64,000 bases of DNA, taken from positions 90,990,377 to 91,054,376 of the forward strand of contig OX375878.1 in NCBI GenBank assembly GCA_947359465.1, given 5' to 3'. Shown here piece after piece: positions 44,477 to 55,884 of this stretch (positions within the stretch are counted from its first letter, which is position 1; every line of letters starts with the position of its first letter). The notes under the pieces are model-generated. The model did not search any database and had not been told where the DNA came from. It saw nothing but the letters and a program-made list of their open reading frames with translations. Made by a program: the position numbers and the translations under genes. The stretch comes from Metellina segmentata. Its lineage: Eukaryota > Arthropoda > Arachnida > Araneae > Tetragnathidae.

Positions 44477-44574
44477 TTATATATCTCGTCAAGAAGATAC
44501 TACCGATTTTTTTATGATGATGAGATCAGGATATGATCAGTTTTCTTAAAATGACGAGTTATCTAGTTGAGACA
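44477..44574. repeat. Fragment of the palindromic-core satellite
   Basis: TATATCTCGTCAAGAAGATA, then GATTTTTTTATGATGATGAG, ATCAGGATATGATCAGTTTT and GACGAGTTATCTAGTTGAG: about two monomers lying between SINE pieces. Confidence 0.6.
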
Positions 44575-44645
44575 CCTGGTTTGATCCCTGACCATCACTA
44601 ACAGTCCGTTGCTCCTGTACGACGTTAATTAAATTATCTACCTAC
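44575..44645 (+). mobile_element. SINE 3'-end fragment
   Basis: GATCCCTGACCATCACTAAC then AGTCCGTTGCTCCTGTACGA and CGTTAATTAAATTA: the last ~70 bp of the SINE. Confidence 0.65.
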
Positions 44646-44667
44646 CGCTCAAACAAACGTTTAATGG

Positions 44668-44992
44668 TAATTTTAATTTTAGTTAACGTCGTTAGAGCAA
44701 TACAGCGGGCTATTGACGGCGGTCCGGGATCAGTCACTTAAGGGAGAGATTCGAGGACAACACCTCGTAATTTTGAACCACTGTCAGATGACGAAGCACC
44801 ACATGAGCTGGCACCCCACTCTCCAAACTTCCACACTAACCCAACGTGAGGACTTTCGGCCACGACAGATTTAAGGTGCACCAGCCGCCTCTACACCATA
44901 CGCTTACAAACATCCATGCACTGACCCGGATTCGAATCAGGAACCTTCCTATCTAGAGGCTAACACCTTAACCACTATACCGGTTGGTCGGC
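44668..44992 (-). mobile_element. Full-length type-A SINE with 14-bp target duplication
   Basis: Sense reading: GGCCGACCAACCGGTATAGT, then GGTTAAGGTGTTAGCC (box A-like) and GGTTCCTGATTCGAATCC (box B-like), the body and GGTAATTTTAATTTT as the antisense tail. Flanked by CAAACGTTTAATGG at 44654-44667 and 44993-45006. Confidence 0.92.
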
Positions 44993-45049
44993 CAAACGTT
45001 TAATGGTTCAAAAAAGTACAGTACAGCTTCTTGCAACCATGGGCTTCGA

Positions 45050-45175
45050 TAACCCGGTATGGAGAGCAATGGACTAGCAACAGAGGGTTGTGAGTTCAAA
45101 ATTCGGTCCAGTCAAAGACCGCCATGTAAACGAGGTAGGTAGGTATTTTAATTAACGTCGTACTAGAGAAACAAT
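45050..45175 (+). mobile_element. Type-B SINE head plus an antisense 3'-end scrap
   Basis: GGACTAGCAACAGAGGGTTG then TGAGTTCAAAATTCGGTCC is a type-B head. It is followed after ~40 bp by TTAATTAACGTCGTACTAGA on the opposite strand (a SINE tail). Confidence 0.6.
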
Positions 45176-45245
45176 GGTATCTACCCGGGGACTGCTGTAT
45201 GTTCATTCTGTCGAGGCCTAAAATGTTCACACGTTGGCGTGTCCC

Positions 45246-45490
45246 GACCAACCCGTCTGATAGTTAAGATGCTAGCATCATGATCCGAAGGTTCGTGGTT
45301 CGTATCCGGGTCTTTGCGAGGATATTTGTAATCGTATGATGTAGAGGCGGCTGGTGCACCTGAATTCTCTCGTGGCCGAAAGATATAATGCTGGGTTGGA
45401 GTGGAAGTTTGGAGACTGGTGTGCCAGGTCAGGTGTTGCCTCGTCATCTGACCGTGTTTCAAAATTACGTGTTCTCCTCGGATCTTTCCC
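45246..45490 (+). mobile_element. Type-A SINE, 3'-truncated, in head-to-tail pair
   Basis: GACCAACCCGTCTGATAGTT, then GAAGGTTCGTGGTTCGTATC (box B-like), GGCGGCTGGTGCACCTGAAT and the body up to TCCTCGGATCTTTCCC, where the next SINE head begins at once. Confidence 0.8.
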
Positions 45491-45800
45491 GACGACCAAC
45501 CGGTATATTGGTTAGGGTGTTAGCCTCTAGATCGGAAGGTTCCAGCTTCGAATCCGAGTCCGGGCATGGATGTTTGTAAGCGTATGGTGTAGAGGCGGCT
45601 GGTGCACATTAAATCTGTCGTGTCCGAAAGTCCTCACGGTGGGTTGGTGTGGAAGTTTGGAGAGTGGGGTGCCAGCTCAGGTGTTGCTTCGTCATCTGAC
45701 CGTGGTTCAAAATTACGAGTAGTTTTCCTGGGATCTTTCCCTTAAGGGATTTATCCCGGACCGTCATCAATAGCCCGTTGTGTTGCTCTAGTATGACGTT
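45491..45800 (+). mobile_element. Full-length type-A SINE, second of the pair
   Basis: GACGACCAACCGGTATATTG, then GGTTAGGGTGTTAGCC and TCGAATCCGAG, the full body and GTGTTGCTCTAGTATGACGT. It joins directly to the previous copy: either the SINE inserted into the tail of another, or it was reverse-transcribed as a dimer. Confidence 0.85.
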
Positions 45801-46020
45801 AACAGAAAATTACTAATTATCTCGGAACTTTCCCTTAAGGTATTGTTCCCGGACCGTCGTGTTTCGGTTCTTTCCCTTAAGGAACTGATCCCGGACCGTC
45901 GTCAATAGCCCGTCGTGTTGCTCTAGTAAAACGTTAACTAAAATTACCAAATTACCCGGACCGTCGTGAATAGCTCGTTGTGTTGCTCTATAATTGCTAT
46001 GTTAATGAAAACTTACCAAT
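45801..46020 (+). repeat. Iterated SINE 3' ends
   Basis: CCGGACCGTCGT occurs three times (45852, 45891 and 45957 or close), each with CTTTCCCTTAAGG or TTGCTCTA pieces around it. Only the last ~100 bp of the SINE is repeated. Confidence 0.7.
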
Positions 46021-46021
46021 T

Positions 46022-46225
46022 ATCAAATTACCACGTTGGCATGATGTGAAAATCTTTAGAGCGAGGTACCAGCTTTAGGTATGATCTCGTCATCTGACCA
46101 TGATTCAAAATTACGTGGCTTTGTCCTTGGGTCTCTCTGTTGAGGATTGATCCCTGACCGTCACCAATAGCTCGTTTTGTTACTCGAGTGCGAACGACTT
46201 TAATTGAAATACATTCCAACCCACC
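46022..46225 (+). mobile_element. SINE body and 3' end, old copy
   Basis: CACGTTGGCATGATGTGAAA, then AGCGAGGTACCAGC, TCATCTGACCATGATTC and GTTTTGTTACTCGAGTGCGA. No head. Confidence 0.75.
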
Positions 46226-47317
46226 GACTCAAACATCTCTTGTGCAACAAGAACCACGGATGGCAACAACGCTGTGTTGCTCGAATAAAAGCAGCCAACG
46301 TGCACACCGAAGCAGAGCAATTTTCACCCGAAGCCGAACGCACACTTCCAGGATGGAATTCGGAGCCACCTGCACTTCAGTCTCCCCTCTTCCATTCTAA
46401 TTAGCTGAGAAGGCTTAAGTGTGTTGTGCAGTAGTTATAGCCGCAGAGTCATTTTCCTAACCCCCTCTCAGTCGACATCCGATTGGCTGGATAGGGGATG
46501 AGGCATCATGCCCGCCAGCAGTCAGGGCCACATGCGGAAAAATCATTCATTCAACAGAGGGCTCGACTGGGCTTCAGCCAGACCCAGAAACGTAATTTTA
46601 ATACCAATGAAATGTCTGAATGTTCCCAGAAACGGGAAAGGGGAGGACATGCGATCGGAATAAAGGAAAAGGGGGAGCTTCTGTCACGTGACGAAAACGT
46701 TTTTGTGAATTTTGGGGATGGGATATTAGAGATTCTGAATTATATATTTTTTTCCTGCTCAACTTTGTGTGATTGTGGTTCTGCGGTATTTGTAATTAAA
46801 ATAGTGAATAATTCAGTCCCCGTGTGCAATGGAAAGTCAATGTAAAATCCAGGTTCTTTTCGTTGGTAGGTAGCTAATAACTTCACTTCGCACTGGAAAG
46901 ATCACATTCCGCAGGGCAGACCCCGCCCCAAAATTCTTGTAAAAATTTACCGATTTAGTAGTCTTCTTTGGTTGTTTATTAGTTTCTTATTTTCAGAGAT
47001 TTTTTCCTGCTAGATGGTCGTATGGGAACTGTGTTTATGTCGTTGCTATAAAATCCCTGCCGCAAACTGTCATAATATCAACGATTTTGAAATTTTTTCT
47101 CTGCGCTTCCTAAGCTTTACAGCTAAGTTTAGCCATCCAATTGGGGTGGGTCCTGGTAGTGTGCAACACAGCTGAATTGAGCTTGTGAGGGGACGATCCA
47201 AGGCATAATGCAGTGGTGTTCCTTCTATTCCACAAAAGCATTGGTTCGTTTGAGATAACCCGAATCTGTGGGAAATGGGCCATGGCCCGTTACAAACTGC
47301 AAAAGACGTCTATCTTT
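46226..47317. other. GC-richer low-copy stretch, no gene recognised
   Basis: A 115-codon frame with an ATG at 46498 (MRHHARQQSGPHAEKSFIQQ at its start) ends at 46845. The first part is polar and the second hydrophobic, with no domain I recognise. A short overlapping frame lies upstream. The island may be host low-copy DNA; coding status is undecided. Confidence 0.3.
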
Positions 47318-47540
47318 GATTAACGGGCTATAGGTGACGGTCCTGGTCAACCATCGAAAGGGAAGATTCAAGGACAATACCACTTAATTTTGAATCACGC
47401 TCGGAAGACGATGTAGAACCCGATATAGCATCCAATCTCCAAACTTCCGCACCACGCCAACGTGAGGACATTTGAGGCCACGACAGATTTAACGTTGCAA
47501 CAGCTCCCTTTCTACGCAACGGTCTTTTATTGGATTCGGA
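47318..47540 (-). mobile_element. Diverged SINE
   Basis: ACGGGCTATAGGTGACGGTC, then TTTTGAATCACGCTCGG, CCAATCTCCAAACTTCCGCA and CCACGACAGATTTAACG in antisense SINE order, followed by a decayed type-B head. Confidence 0.7.
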
Positions 47541-47544
47541 CTAT

Positions 47545-48420
47545 AGTTGAAATAATGCCGCACTAAAGCAACACGCAAGTCTATTGGTGGCGGTCCGAAA
47601 TCATTCCCGATGAGATTCGATTAAAACACCTAATACTTTTGAACCTCATTCAAATTACGAAGTCAACACCTGAGCTGGCGCCTAAATTGTCCAAACTTGT
47701 ACACCACTCCACTTTGAGGATATAAACTGCCCTACAATAATGGACGTATCAGCAAAATGTGATGGTATAAGGGAAATAATACATGCTTTAATATGGGTAT
47801 GGTACTCCACGCGTGCTGCAAATACGCTAGCAACCCTTCTGGGTATACTTTCAACAGTATTTTGATACACAGCTATGGGTATTTGTATCTATTCCTGCGG
47901 CAAGAATATCTCTAGCTCAGCTGTAGATTTCGGACGTGGTTCCCTAGTCTGTAAGCGTCGCTCTAACTCGTCCCACAAAAGTTCTATGGGGTTTATGTCG
48001 GGACTCTGAGCAGGCCGGGGAAGACGTTTTTGATTCATATCTCGATACAGAGGCTGCTACAAGACATGAAGCGTTGTCGTCCTGGAAGTAACATTCGTCC
48101 ATTCCATAAAATTGCCAAAGCGTAGGTTGAAACCATTGTCTAAAATGTTCATGTAGTGGTCGACTGTCAATTGACCAGGAACAACGTGCAAAGGTCCAAG
48201 GCCAGACCACGAAAAATATCCCCAAGCAAGTAATCGAATTTTAGGCAAATCCGCTGGCGTCCGGTTCATTATTTTTGGGTAGTGTATAAGGCCAAGACAG
48301 ATTTAACGTGCACAAGCTCCCACGTATATGGCGGTCTTCGGTTGGATAGAGTTTGGAACTCGCAACCCTCAGATTGCTAATCCGCTACTATTCCAACCAG
48401 TCCACCACGGCCCCTTCAAT
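47545..48420 (-). mobile_element. Type-B SINE interrupted by a Tc1-type element
   Basis: The 3' half is 47545-47724 (GTTGAAATAATGCCGCACTA through CACTTTGAGGATATA). The 5' half is 48285-48420, resuming at GGCCAAGACAGATTTAACGT and running to a type-B head (sense: GGCCGTGGTGGACTGGTTGG, box B-like GGTTGCGAGTTCC). In intact copies GAGGACATTT...GGCCACGACAG is continuous, so the 560 bp between are an insertion. Confidence 0.8.
47725..48284 (-). pseudogene. Internally deleted Tc1-type transposon inside the SINE
   Basis: The ends are inverted and similar: ACTGCCCTACAATAATGGAC on the left, and ACTACCCAAAAATAATGAAC as the reverse complement of the right. Flanks are TATA on both sides (47721-47724 and 48285-48288), including the TA expected for the superfamily. 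Minus-strand frames read AWGYFSWSGLGPLHVVPGQL, FYGMDECYFQDDNASC (second catalytic Asp as QDDNA), SPDINPIELLWDELERRL (third acid) and VESIPRRVASVFAARVEYH at the C-terminus, with frameshifts and a stop. The N-terminal half, with the DNA-binding domain and first catalytic residue, is missing. Confidence 0.85.
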
Positions 48421-49440
48421 TTACTTGAAATTGGTTCAATTATTGCAACAGTCGAAAGGATGATATGGAAGTAAATATTCATGAACTTTTTAATACAAAT
48501 AAGTATTTCAATATAAGTAAAGGTATCCCTCTCTAACTTATCAAAATTATTCTTCCTTGGTTAATTTGAAACTATCTGGGCTAAGTTGCTTTATCTTCTG
48601 CTCTAGCAACCTAAGAGCTATATGTGGTATATGGATGGCTTAAAGTGGTGCAAGTCACTTTGTAAAAAAAAGACTTAGACACAGAAACCACATATAATAT
48701 AACCAAATTTATCTAACTATAATTAGTTAGACACAGAAATCAGATCTAGATAAGTCAATCTGTTAACTGAAAACGTGGAGTAAGTCAGATTCAACGTCCA
48801 AGGAAGTTCTATCTTTTTTTCTATAAAAAGTGATTTACACCACTGTCACTTTAACCCGTCCATATATTCGATTCATGTAACCTTCTCTGTATTATATTCC
48901 TCCTTTATCATCAGTAGACCTTTCCTTGTGCTTGTACTCTAAGAAATTTTAAATTGACTCTTGTGTTGCTCCAGGACAACGTTAATTCAAATAACTACAT
49001 AAGAAATTCTATCGATAACATTCACGTCATTGATAAGTTTTCAATATTTTTGCTCCATTTAAACTGGAAACTGTTTCAAATCACGTTTTTTTTATCATTT
49101 GTTTTTACTTATAAGTTTAATTCCATGAAGACTTTTATATTCAACAGCTCATTATTTTAAACACGAAATCGATTTTATTTTTTGATACATTACTCTAGTT
49201 ATCAATTTTTAGATACCTGTCTTAAGACAGAATCTTGTGTCCCCCTTCGCAGATTCACCTGTATCTCACAACAGTACAATCATTGAACTATGTAAATCCA
49301 AAGATATGATTACAGATTATTATGATCTGCTCAAACTGCACACTTGTGCCGTATATCAACCAAAAAAATTTGTCTCGATTAAAATTATCTGTTACACGTA
49401 ACGCTTTACAAATTAGATATTTTGATTACCATTTAAGATA
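48421..49440. other. AT-rich stretch, no gene recognised
   Basis: Contains one short SINE tail scrap (GTGTTGCTCCAGGACAACGT at 48963-48982). Otherwise nothing I can name. Confidence 0.45.
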
Positions 49441-49612
49441 TGTGATTACTGATTTATGCTTCACGTCCCTTCTCTTCTAATTCCTTCTGACACTTAAATG
49501 GAATCTAATTCTGGACATTACTGCTTTCACCAACTCCTCCTGAGAATAAGTAAACCAACTGGAAGGAAACTTCCATCTACGATTCCTCATCCATGAGAAA
49601 GTGGTAATGAGA
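49441..49612 (+). repeat. Left direct repeat flanking the big satellite array
   Basis: GTGATTACTGATTTATGCTT, ACTCCTCCTGAGAATAAGTA and AACTTCCATCTACGATTCCT match, in order and orientation, the segment at 53077-53257 right of the array, with substitutions and small indels. Confidence 0.75.
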
Positions 49613-49792
49613 ATATTTAAAATTTGAAATGCTTATTGGAAACAAATAATAGAACTTTTTTATTATTTTTAATTCTCAAAATTTCAATTTTTCAAACGCA
49701 TTCCATTTGCTTACGCGGGCAGCAAGAGTAATGTGTCTGTCCCCTCTTGGTGTCTGTCTTGATGAGGTACCGTGTAATTTGAAGAAAGCTTT
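49613..49792. other. Transition into the satellite array
   Basis: AT-rich, then TGATGAGGTACCGTGTAATT, the first degenerate monomer. No TTAA-type terminus recognised on this side. Confidence 0.4.
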
Positions 49793-52640
49793 CCAGATCT
49801 GGATGGATTAGATATCTCGTCATTAGAAGAAAACTTTCCAGATCGTATTAGACTGGATAACTCGTCATAAGAGGAAAACTGACCAGATCTTGATAGACTG
49901 GATATCTCGTCAATAGAAAAAAACTTCCAAATCGTAATGGACTGGATAACGCATCATAAGAGGAATACTGACCAGATCTTGTGAGAGACTAGATAACTCG
50001 TCATTATAAGAAACCTGACCAGATCTTGATAGACTAGATATCTCGTCAATAGAAAAAAACTTCCAAATCGTAATGGACTGGATAACGCATCATAAGAGGA
50101 ATACTGACCAGATCTTGTGAGAGACTAGATAACTCGTCATTATAAGAAACCTGACCAGATCTTGATAGACTAGATATCTCGTCAATAGAAAAAAACTTCC
50201 AAATCGTAATGGACTGGATAAAGCATCATAAGAGGAATACTGACCAGATCTTGTGAGAGACTAGATAACTCGTCATTATAAGAAACCTGACCAGATCTTG
50301 ATAGACTAGATATCGCGTCAATAGAAAAAAACCTTCCAGATCGTAATAGACTGGATAACGCATCATAAGAGGAATACTGACCAGATCTTGTGAGAGACTA
50401 GATAACTCGTCATTATAAGAAACCTGACCAGATCTTGATAGACTAGATATCTCGTCAATAGAAAAAAACTTCCAAATCGTAATGGACTGGATAACGCATC
50501 ATAAGAGGAATACTGACCAGATCTTGTGAGAGACTAGATAACTCGTCATTATAAGAAACCTGACCAGATCTTGATAGACTAGATATCTCGTCAATAGAAA
50601 AAAACTTCCAAATCGTAATGGACTGGATAAAGCATCATAAGAGGAATACTGACCAGATCTTGTGAGAGACTAGATAACTCGTCATTATAAGAAACCTGAC
50701 CAGATCTTGATAGACTAGATATCGCGTCAATAGAAAAAAACCTTCCAGATCGTAATAGACTGGATAACGCATCATAAGAGGAATACTGACCAGATCTTGT
50801 GAGAGACTAGATAACTCGTCATTATAAGAAACCTGACCAGATCTTGATAGACTAGATATATCGCGTCAATAGAAAAAACCTTCCAGATCGTAATAGACTG
50901 GATAACGCATCATAAGAGGAATACTGACCAGATCTTGTGAGAGACTAGATAACTCGTCATTATAAGAAACCTGACCAGATCTTGATAGACTAGATATCTC
51001 GTCAATAGAAAAAACTTCCAAATCGTAATGGACTGGATAACGCATCATAAGAGGAATACTGACCAGATCTTGTGAGAGACTAGATAACTCGTCATTATAA
51101 GAAACCTGACCAGATCTTGATAGACTAGATATCTCGTCAATAGAAAAAAACTTCCAAATCGTAATGGACTGGATAAAGCATCATAAGAGGAATACTGACC
51201 AGATCTTGTGAGAGACTAGATAACTCGTCATTATAAGAAACCTGACCAGATCTTGATAGACTAGATATCGCGTCAATAGAAAAAAACCTTCCAGATCGTA
51301 ATAGACTGGATAACGCATCATAAGAGGAATACTGACCAGATCTTGTGAGAGACTAGATAACTCGTCATTATAAGAAACCTGACCAGATCTTGATAGACTA
51401 GATATCGCGTCAATAGAAAAAAACCTTCCAGATCGTAATAGACTGGATAACGCATCATAAGAGGAATACTGACCAGATCTTGTGAGAGACTAGATAACTC
51501 GTCATTATAAGAAACCTGACCAGATCTTGATAGACTAGATATCTCGTCAATAGAAAAAAACTTCCAAATCGTAATGGACTGGATAACGCATCATAAGAGG
51601 AATACTGACCAGATCTTGTGAGAGACTAGATAACTCGTCATTATAAGAAACCTGACCAGATCTTGATAGACTAGATATCTCGTCAATAGAAAAAAACTTC
51701 CAAATCGTAATGGACTGGATAACGCATCATAAGAGGAATACTGACCAGATCTTGTGAGAGACTAGATAACTCGTCATTATAAGAAACCTGACCAGATCTT
51801 GATAGACTAGATATCTCGTCAATAGAAAAAAACTTCCAAATCGTAATGGACTGGATAAAGCATCATAAGAGGAATACTGACCAGATCTTGTGAGAGACTA
51901 GATAACTCGTCATTATAAGAAACCTGACCAGATCTTGATAGACTAGATATCGCGTCAATAGAAAAAAAACTTCCAGATCGTAATAGACTGGATAACGCAT
52001 CATAAGAGGAATACTGACCAGATCTTGTGAGAGACTAGATAACTCGTCATTATAAGAAACCTGACCAGATCTTGATAGACTAGATATCGCGTCAATATAA
52101 AAAACCTTCCAGATCGTAATAGACTGGATAACGCATCATAAGAGGAATACTGACCAGATCTTGTGAGAGACTAGGTAACTCGTCATTATAAGAAACCTGA
52201 CCAGATCTTGATAGACTAGATATCGCGTCAATATAAAAAACCTTCCAGATCGTAATAGACTGGATAACGCATCATAAGAGGAATACTGACCAGATCTTGT
52301 GAGAGACTAGGTAACTCGTCATTATAAGAAACCTGACCAGATCTTGATAGACTAGATATCGCGTCAATATAAAAAACCTTCCAGATCGTAATAGACTGGA
52401 TAACGCATCATAAGAGGAATACTGACCAGATCTTGTGAGAGACTAGATAACTCGTCATTATAAGAAACCTGACCAGATCTTGATAGACTAGATATCGCGT
52501 CAATATAAAAAACCTTCCAGATCGTAATAGACTGGATAACGCATCATAAGAGGAATACTGACCAGATCTTGTGAGAGACTAGGTAACTCGTCATTATAAG
52601 AAACCTGACCAGATCTGGATGGACTAGATATTACGTCATT
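49793..52640 (-). repeat. Higher-order satellite array, ~20 x 136 bp
   Basis: GACTGGATAA(C/A)GCATCATAAG recurs every 136-137 bp from 49940 to 52530. Each 136-bp unit is made of three 43-47-bp monomers related to GACGAGATATCTCGTC...AGATCTGGTCAGTTTTCTTC in reverse orientation: one with GATAACGCATCATAAGAGG, one with GATAACTCGTCATTATAAG and one with GATATCTCGTCAATAGAAA. Unit variants (AACGC/AAGC, TCTCG/TCGCG, CCAAATCG/CCAGATCG) cycle in a rough three-unit pattern, so a longer ~408-bp order exists in the first two thirds. Very low divergence between units. Confidence 0.95.
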
Positions 52641-53013
52641 AGTAGAAAACTTTCCAGGTCGTATTGGACTGGATAACTCGTCATTAGTGGAAAACGTCCA
52701 GATAGCAATGCACTGAATAACTCGTCATTAGAAAAAAAATGACCAGATCTTTATGGACTAGATATCTCGCCATTAGAAAAAACTGACTAGGTCTTGATCT
52801 CGTCATCATCAAAACATCGGCAATAACTTGATGACGAGGTATCTCTTCAATAGCGATATTGCTCAGATCTTGATGGACAAAATATATATTGTCATTAGAA
52901 GAAAACAGACCAGATCGTATATACGAAATATACTGTCAATAGAATACTGACCAGATCTTGATCTAATCATCCAAACATATGCAATATCTTGTCTAAACGA
53001 CTTGGAGGATTAG
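52641..53013 (-). repeat. Degenerate right margin of the satellite array
   Basis: About eight increasingly irregular monomers. The margin ends GTCTAAACGACTTGGAGGAT then TAG and TTAA (53014-53017); in reverse complement this reads TTAACTAATCCTCCAAGTCG, like the TTAACCCTCCAAGTGG start of the array at 59.07 kb. Homogeneous centre and ragged edges are typical of arrays maintained by unequal exchange. Confidence 0.75.
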
Positions 53014-53076
53014 TTAAAATAATAAATATAGTGAGAGGCTTACCAATTATACAGATTTTTATCCCTCTTAATCTGA

Positions 53077-53257
53077 GTGATTACGGATTTATGCTTCACA
53101 TCCTTTCGCTTCGAATTTCCCCCAACCCCAAATGGATTCCAATATAAAGGCCGAACATTATCGGGAACCAACAGCTCCTCCTAAGAAAAAGTAAACAGCC
53201 TGGCAGCCAAACTTCCATCTGCGATTCCTTCCCCATAAGGAAGTAGCAGCCAAAAAA
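53077..53257 (+). repeat. Right direct repeat flanking the big satellite array
   Basis: GTGATTACGGATTTATGCTT, AGCTCCTCCTAAGAAAAAGT and AACTTCCATCTGCGATTCCT: diverged partner of 49441-49612. Confidence 0.75.
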
Positions 53258-54688
53258 AAGAATAAAAAAGACGCGACTTCATCTGCGGTCCTTATTGTTT
53301 TTCGGTAGTTTAGTGGCCCCCGTAAAAGAAAAAGAGTGCAGCCTCCTCCACTGCGGCGGATCGGTCATAACATCGTGGACAATTTTGATATCACTTTAAT
53401 CCGTCAGCAACTTTACGCTAGAGATGGGATAAGGGGAAAAGAGAAGGAAGGAACAGCAACAAAAGCATTATGGTGCTGCCCGTTGGCTACTGTAGATCCC
53501 GACGACCATGAAGGTGATTGGGTCTTTAGTGCGACAAATTTACGACGTGTACCGGACCCATCAAGTGTCCGGTTTGATGGGACGAGACCGATATGACCCA
53601 ATGATGATGTTCGATCTTTCTTGCTTTTTCGGGCACCGAATATTTTCTAATACGCGAAAAGTTGGAGGGGAAAAGTTTTTGTATCCGATGTTATGTGGGT
53701 TGGTTAAGCCGCTTTAAGGAGTATCGCTTAAACTTTGGGCAGTAATAATTTTTCGTGGAAAGGATATGGTTTGTTTTTCTTTGGGAAAGTACCCGGAAGG
53801 AAATGTTGATTGTATGTGAGGTAGTTAAGAGGTGTTAGTCATGGTGGTGAAAATCAACTAAATGAGATATAAACTGGTTTTTATTAGGATGAAACAAAGC
53901 TTATCGGTGTATGAACTTATTGAAAACTGAAACTGAGTAGCTGGAAATTCGCGATAGATTTAACACTTGATGTGTTTTGACAAGATATTTTTCCAAGATC
54001 CGGACAATTTTGCTAAGTTTGGGTTACCTTTTATTACAGTTTGTAATATGTTTTTGCATTAGTCTGGACTCTATAGAGTAGTTTTCGACGTGGCGCCAAG
54101 CCACAAGGAGGGTAAAAAAATATGTCTGTAATATAAGTTTAAATCATCATCTAAAGTGCGCATTTTTTTAATTTCAGTTGTTTACTTATTTTTAATTTGT
54201 CTGTTTTTTGTCTTGAGCATATTCCTGACTCGATGGTTTATTTAATTTCAAATAAATTTTGCCTTCACGAAGCGATTATAACTATTGCGCTTAAAAAATA
54301 CTGTAAATATATTTTATATATTATTCCAAATAAAAATAATTTTGTGATGGTATTTTTTAACATCTCCTACGTTCTCTTTGGGGAATGCAACCTATCAATT
54401 ATTGTAATTGGAATTGACGAGTCAACTATGATATATTGGTCAGTGTTACTGTCGAGTCTACATCGTTTCCATAAGTTTTACACTTTTTGAATGCGAGAAA
54501 ATATTTTCGTGCTAGCAAATATTCAGACGGAAGGCAAATATTTTACTTTCCTTACCCAAATGCTGTTACATGATACGTACCGGAGTTACCTTAAAAGGGA
54601 GTTTTTCACAATTTTCGCGATGTTTGGCGTTTAATCTAATTTACCTTGACCACATAGATCAATTCGGAATTTGCTTCTTCCATTGATG
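53258..54688. other. Low-copy stretch, no gene recognised
   Basis: GC-richer at 53.28-53.74 kb, with overlapping open frames on both strands (86, 62 and 69 codons; the longest lacks an ATG), and AT-rich afterwards. No motif. Confidence 0.35.
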
Positions 54689-54900
54689 ACGAGCTGAAAT
54701 ATTATTCGAAAAACAAGCCAATTAACGTCCAGCATACGTATAGGGAGCACGTTTCACCGGAAAAGCTCTACTGCCACCTACATTTTAACTTCACAGAAAA
54801 AGTCTCTTGTAGGGTCTGAACCTATAACCTCTTTAGAGCAAGGCTTTACCAAGACGCATAATTACACCGTATTCCCAGACTCGCTGCTAATTGAGTTCCC
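54689..54900 (-). repeat. Interspersed repeat, possibly a third tRNA-headed SINE
   Basis: Left part ACGAGCTGAAATATTATTCG then AAAAACAAGCCAATTAACGT parallels 25403 and 61775. The right part read in sense, GGTAAAGCCTTGCTCTAAAG then AGGTTATAGGTTCAGACCCT, resembles a tRNA anticodon and T-arm (box B-like GGTTCAGACCC). A tRNA-headed SINE would fit. Only three diverged copies are seen. Confidence 0.4.
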
Positions 54901-55880
54901 TTTTCCTTTGCAGCTCACAACTTAAATAGCATCTTTTAACAACGGCCGTCTCGTCAAAACAATCGAAGTGATTTTATCTCAGTCAACATTTCTCAGCGCC
55001 TGAATGTTTAATCTGTGCCCCTAATGAGAATCGGACTCGAAGGATAATTTCTGATTCCCCTCTCTTTCATAGATAATAAGGCGCCGCTGATTAAATTCGG
55101 ACAGTCTTAATTCCTTATTGATAATTGGTATGTTTCCTAAGTGAGATAATCACTTTATTAGGAACGCGTAGCGGGAATTATTAACGTCCATTGTTCGGCG
55201 ATACATTAGGATTTCCGTCTTCGAACCGAACCCGCGGCAAACCCGATCCATTATTATTAAAACTTTTCTACATATTATTCCATCTCGGCAGCAGGCATAA
55301 ATGGCAAGCGCAGATAACACTCAACACAGTTTTCGCTTTATTGGGGGCTTAGTTTTATCTCCTTAACCATTGTTGTGTATGTAAATATCAGAAGAGGCAT
55401 TAAAACAGATTGCATACTTCGGATCACATAGTCCACTGTGGCTCGCAGGCGTGATCATTCCGGATTACCTTCCGATAACGCATTCATGGCCCCGCTTCGA
55501 GTGGAGATTTTCTGGCACTGTCCGACCGTACTGTTTATTCGCAGACAAGGCCCATTCATTGCGTCGGACACTCTGTGAACGGGCCATTGAATCATCGGGA
55601 GGGCAGGAAGGGATGCCGATAGTTGCCTGCTGTTGCTCGGTTATTGTCGCCACTCGACTGACCGCAAGAGGCTTGGTGTCGGAACTGATGTCCCGATGAT
55701 GTCCATTATCTGGAGACGAGGAACGAGGATGTCCCCTCGCGTTCCTGTCCCTGCTTTGGTATTGAGTGAATACGGATGGCGGAATTGGTTTGGTTGGGAT
55801 CACATCAGGATTTGAAGTCTTGAAATGCGTTTGGGAGGAAAGCATTGGAAGTTACAGATTATACAATGGACACAAACGTC
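54901..55880. other. Low-copy, partly GC-rich stretch with an unassigned ORF
   Basis: The GC-richer block 55.44-55.85 kb has a 126-codon minus-strand frame with an ATG at 55845-55843 (begins MLSSQTHFKTSNPDVIPTKP; basic and polar, no known domain) overlapped by plus-strand frames of 82 and 60 codons. I do not call it a gene. Confidence 0.3.
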
Positions 55881-55884
55881 TTAA

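Noticed and set aside
49793..52640. Regularly spaced repeats resembling a CRISPR array
   Set aside because: There are no variable spacers; whole 136-bp units repeat. The setting is eukaryotic, so this is a satellite.
53336..53596. 86-codon ORF in a GC-richer island
   Set aside because: No ATG at its start, no motif, and an equally long frame on the opposite strand.
55465..55845. 126-codon minus-strand ORF with ATG
   Set aside because: Polar, low-complexity composition, no recognisable domain, overlapped by plus-strand frames in a GC-richer island; kept only as a note.
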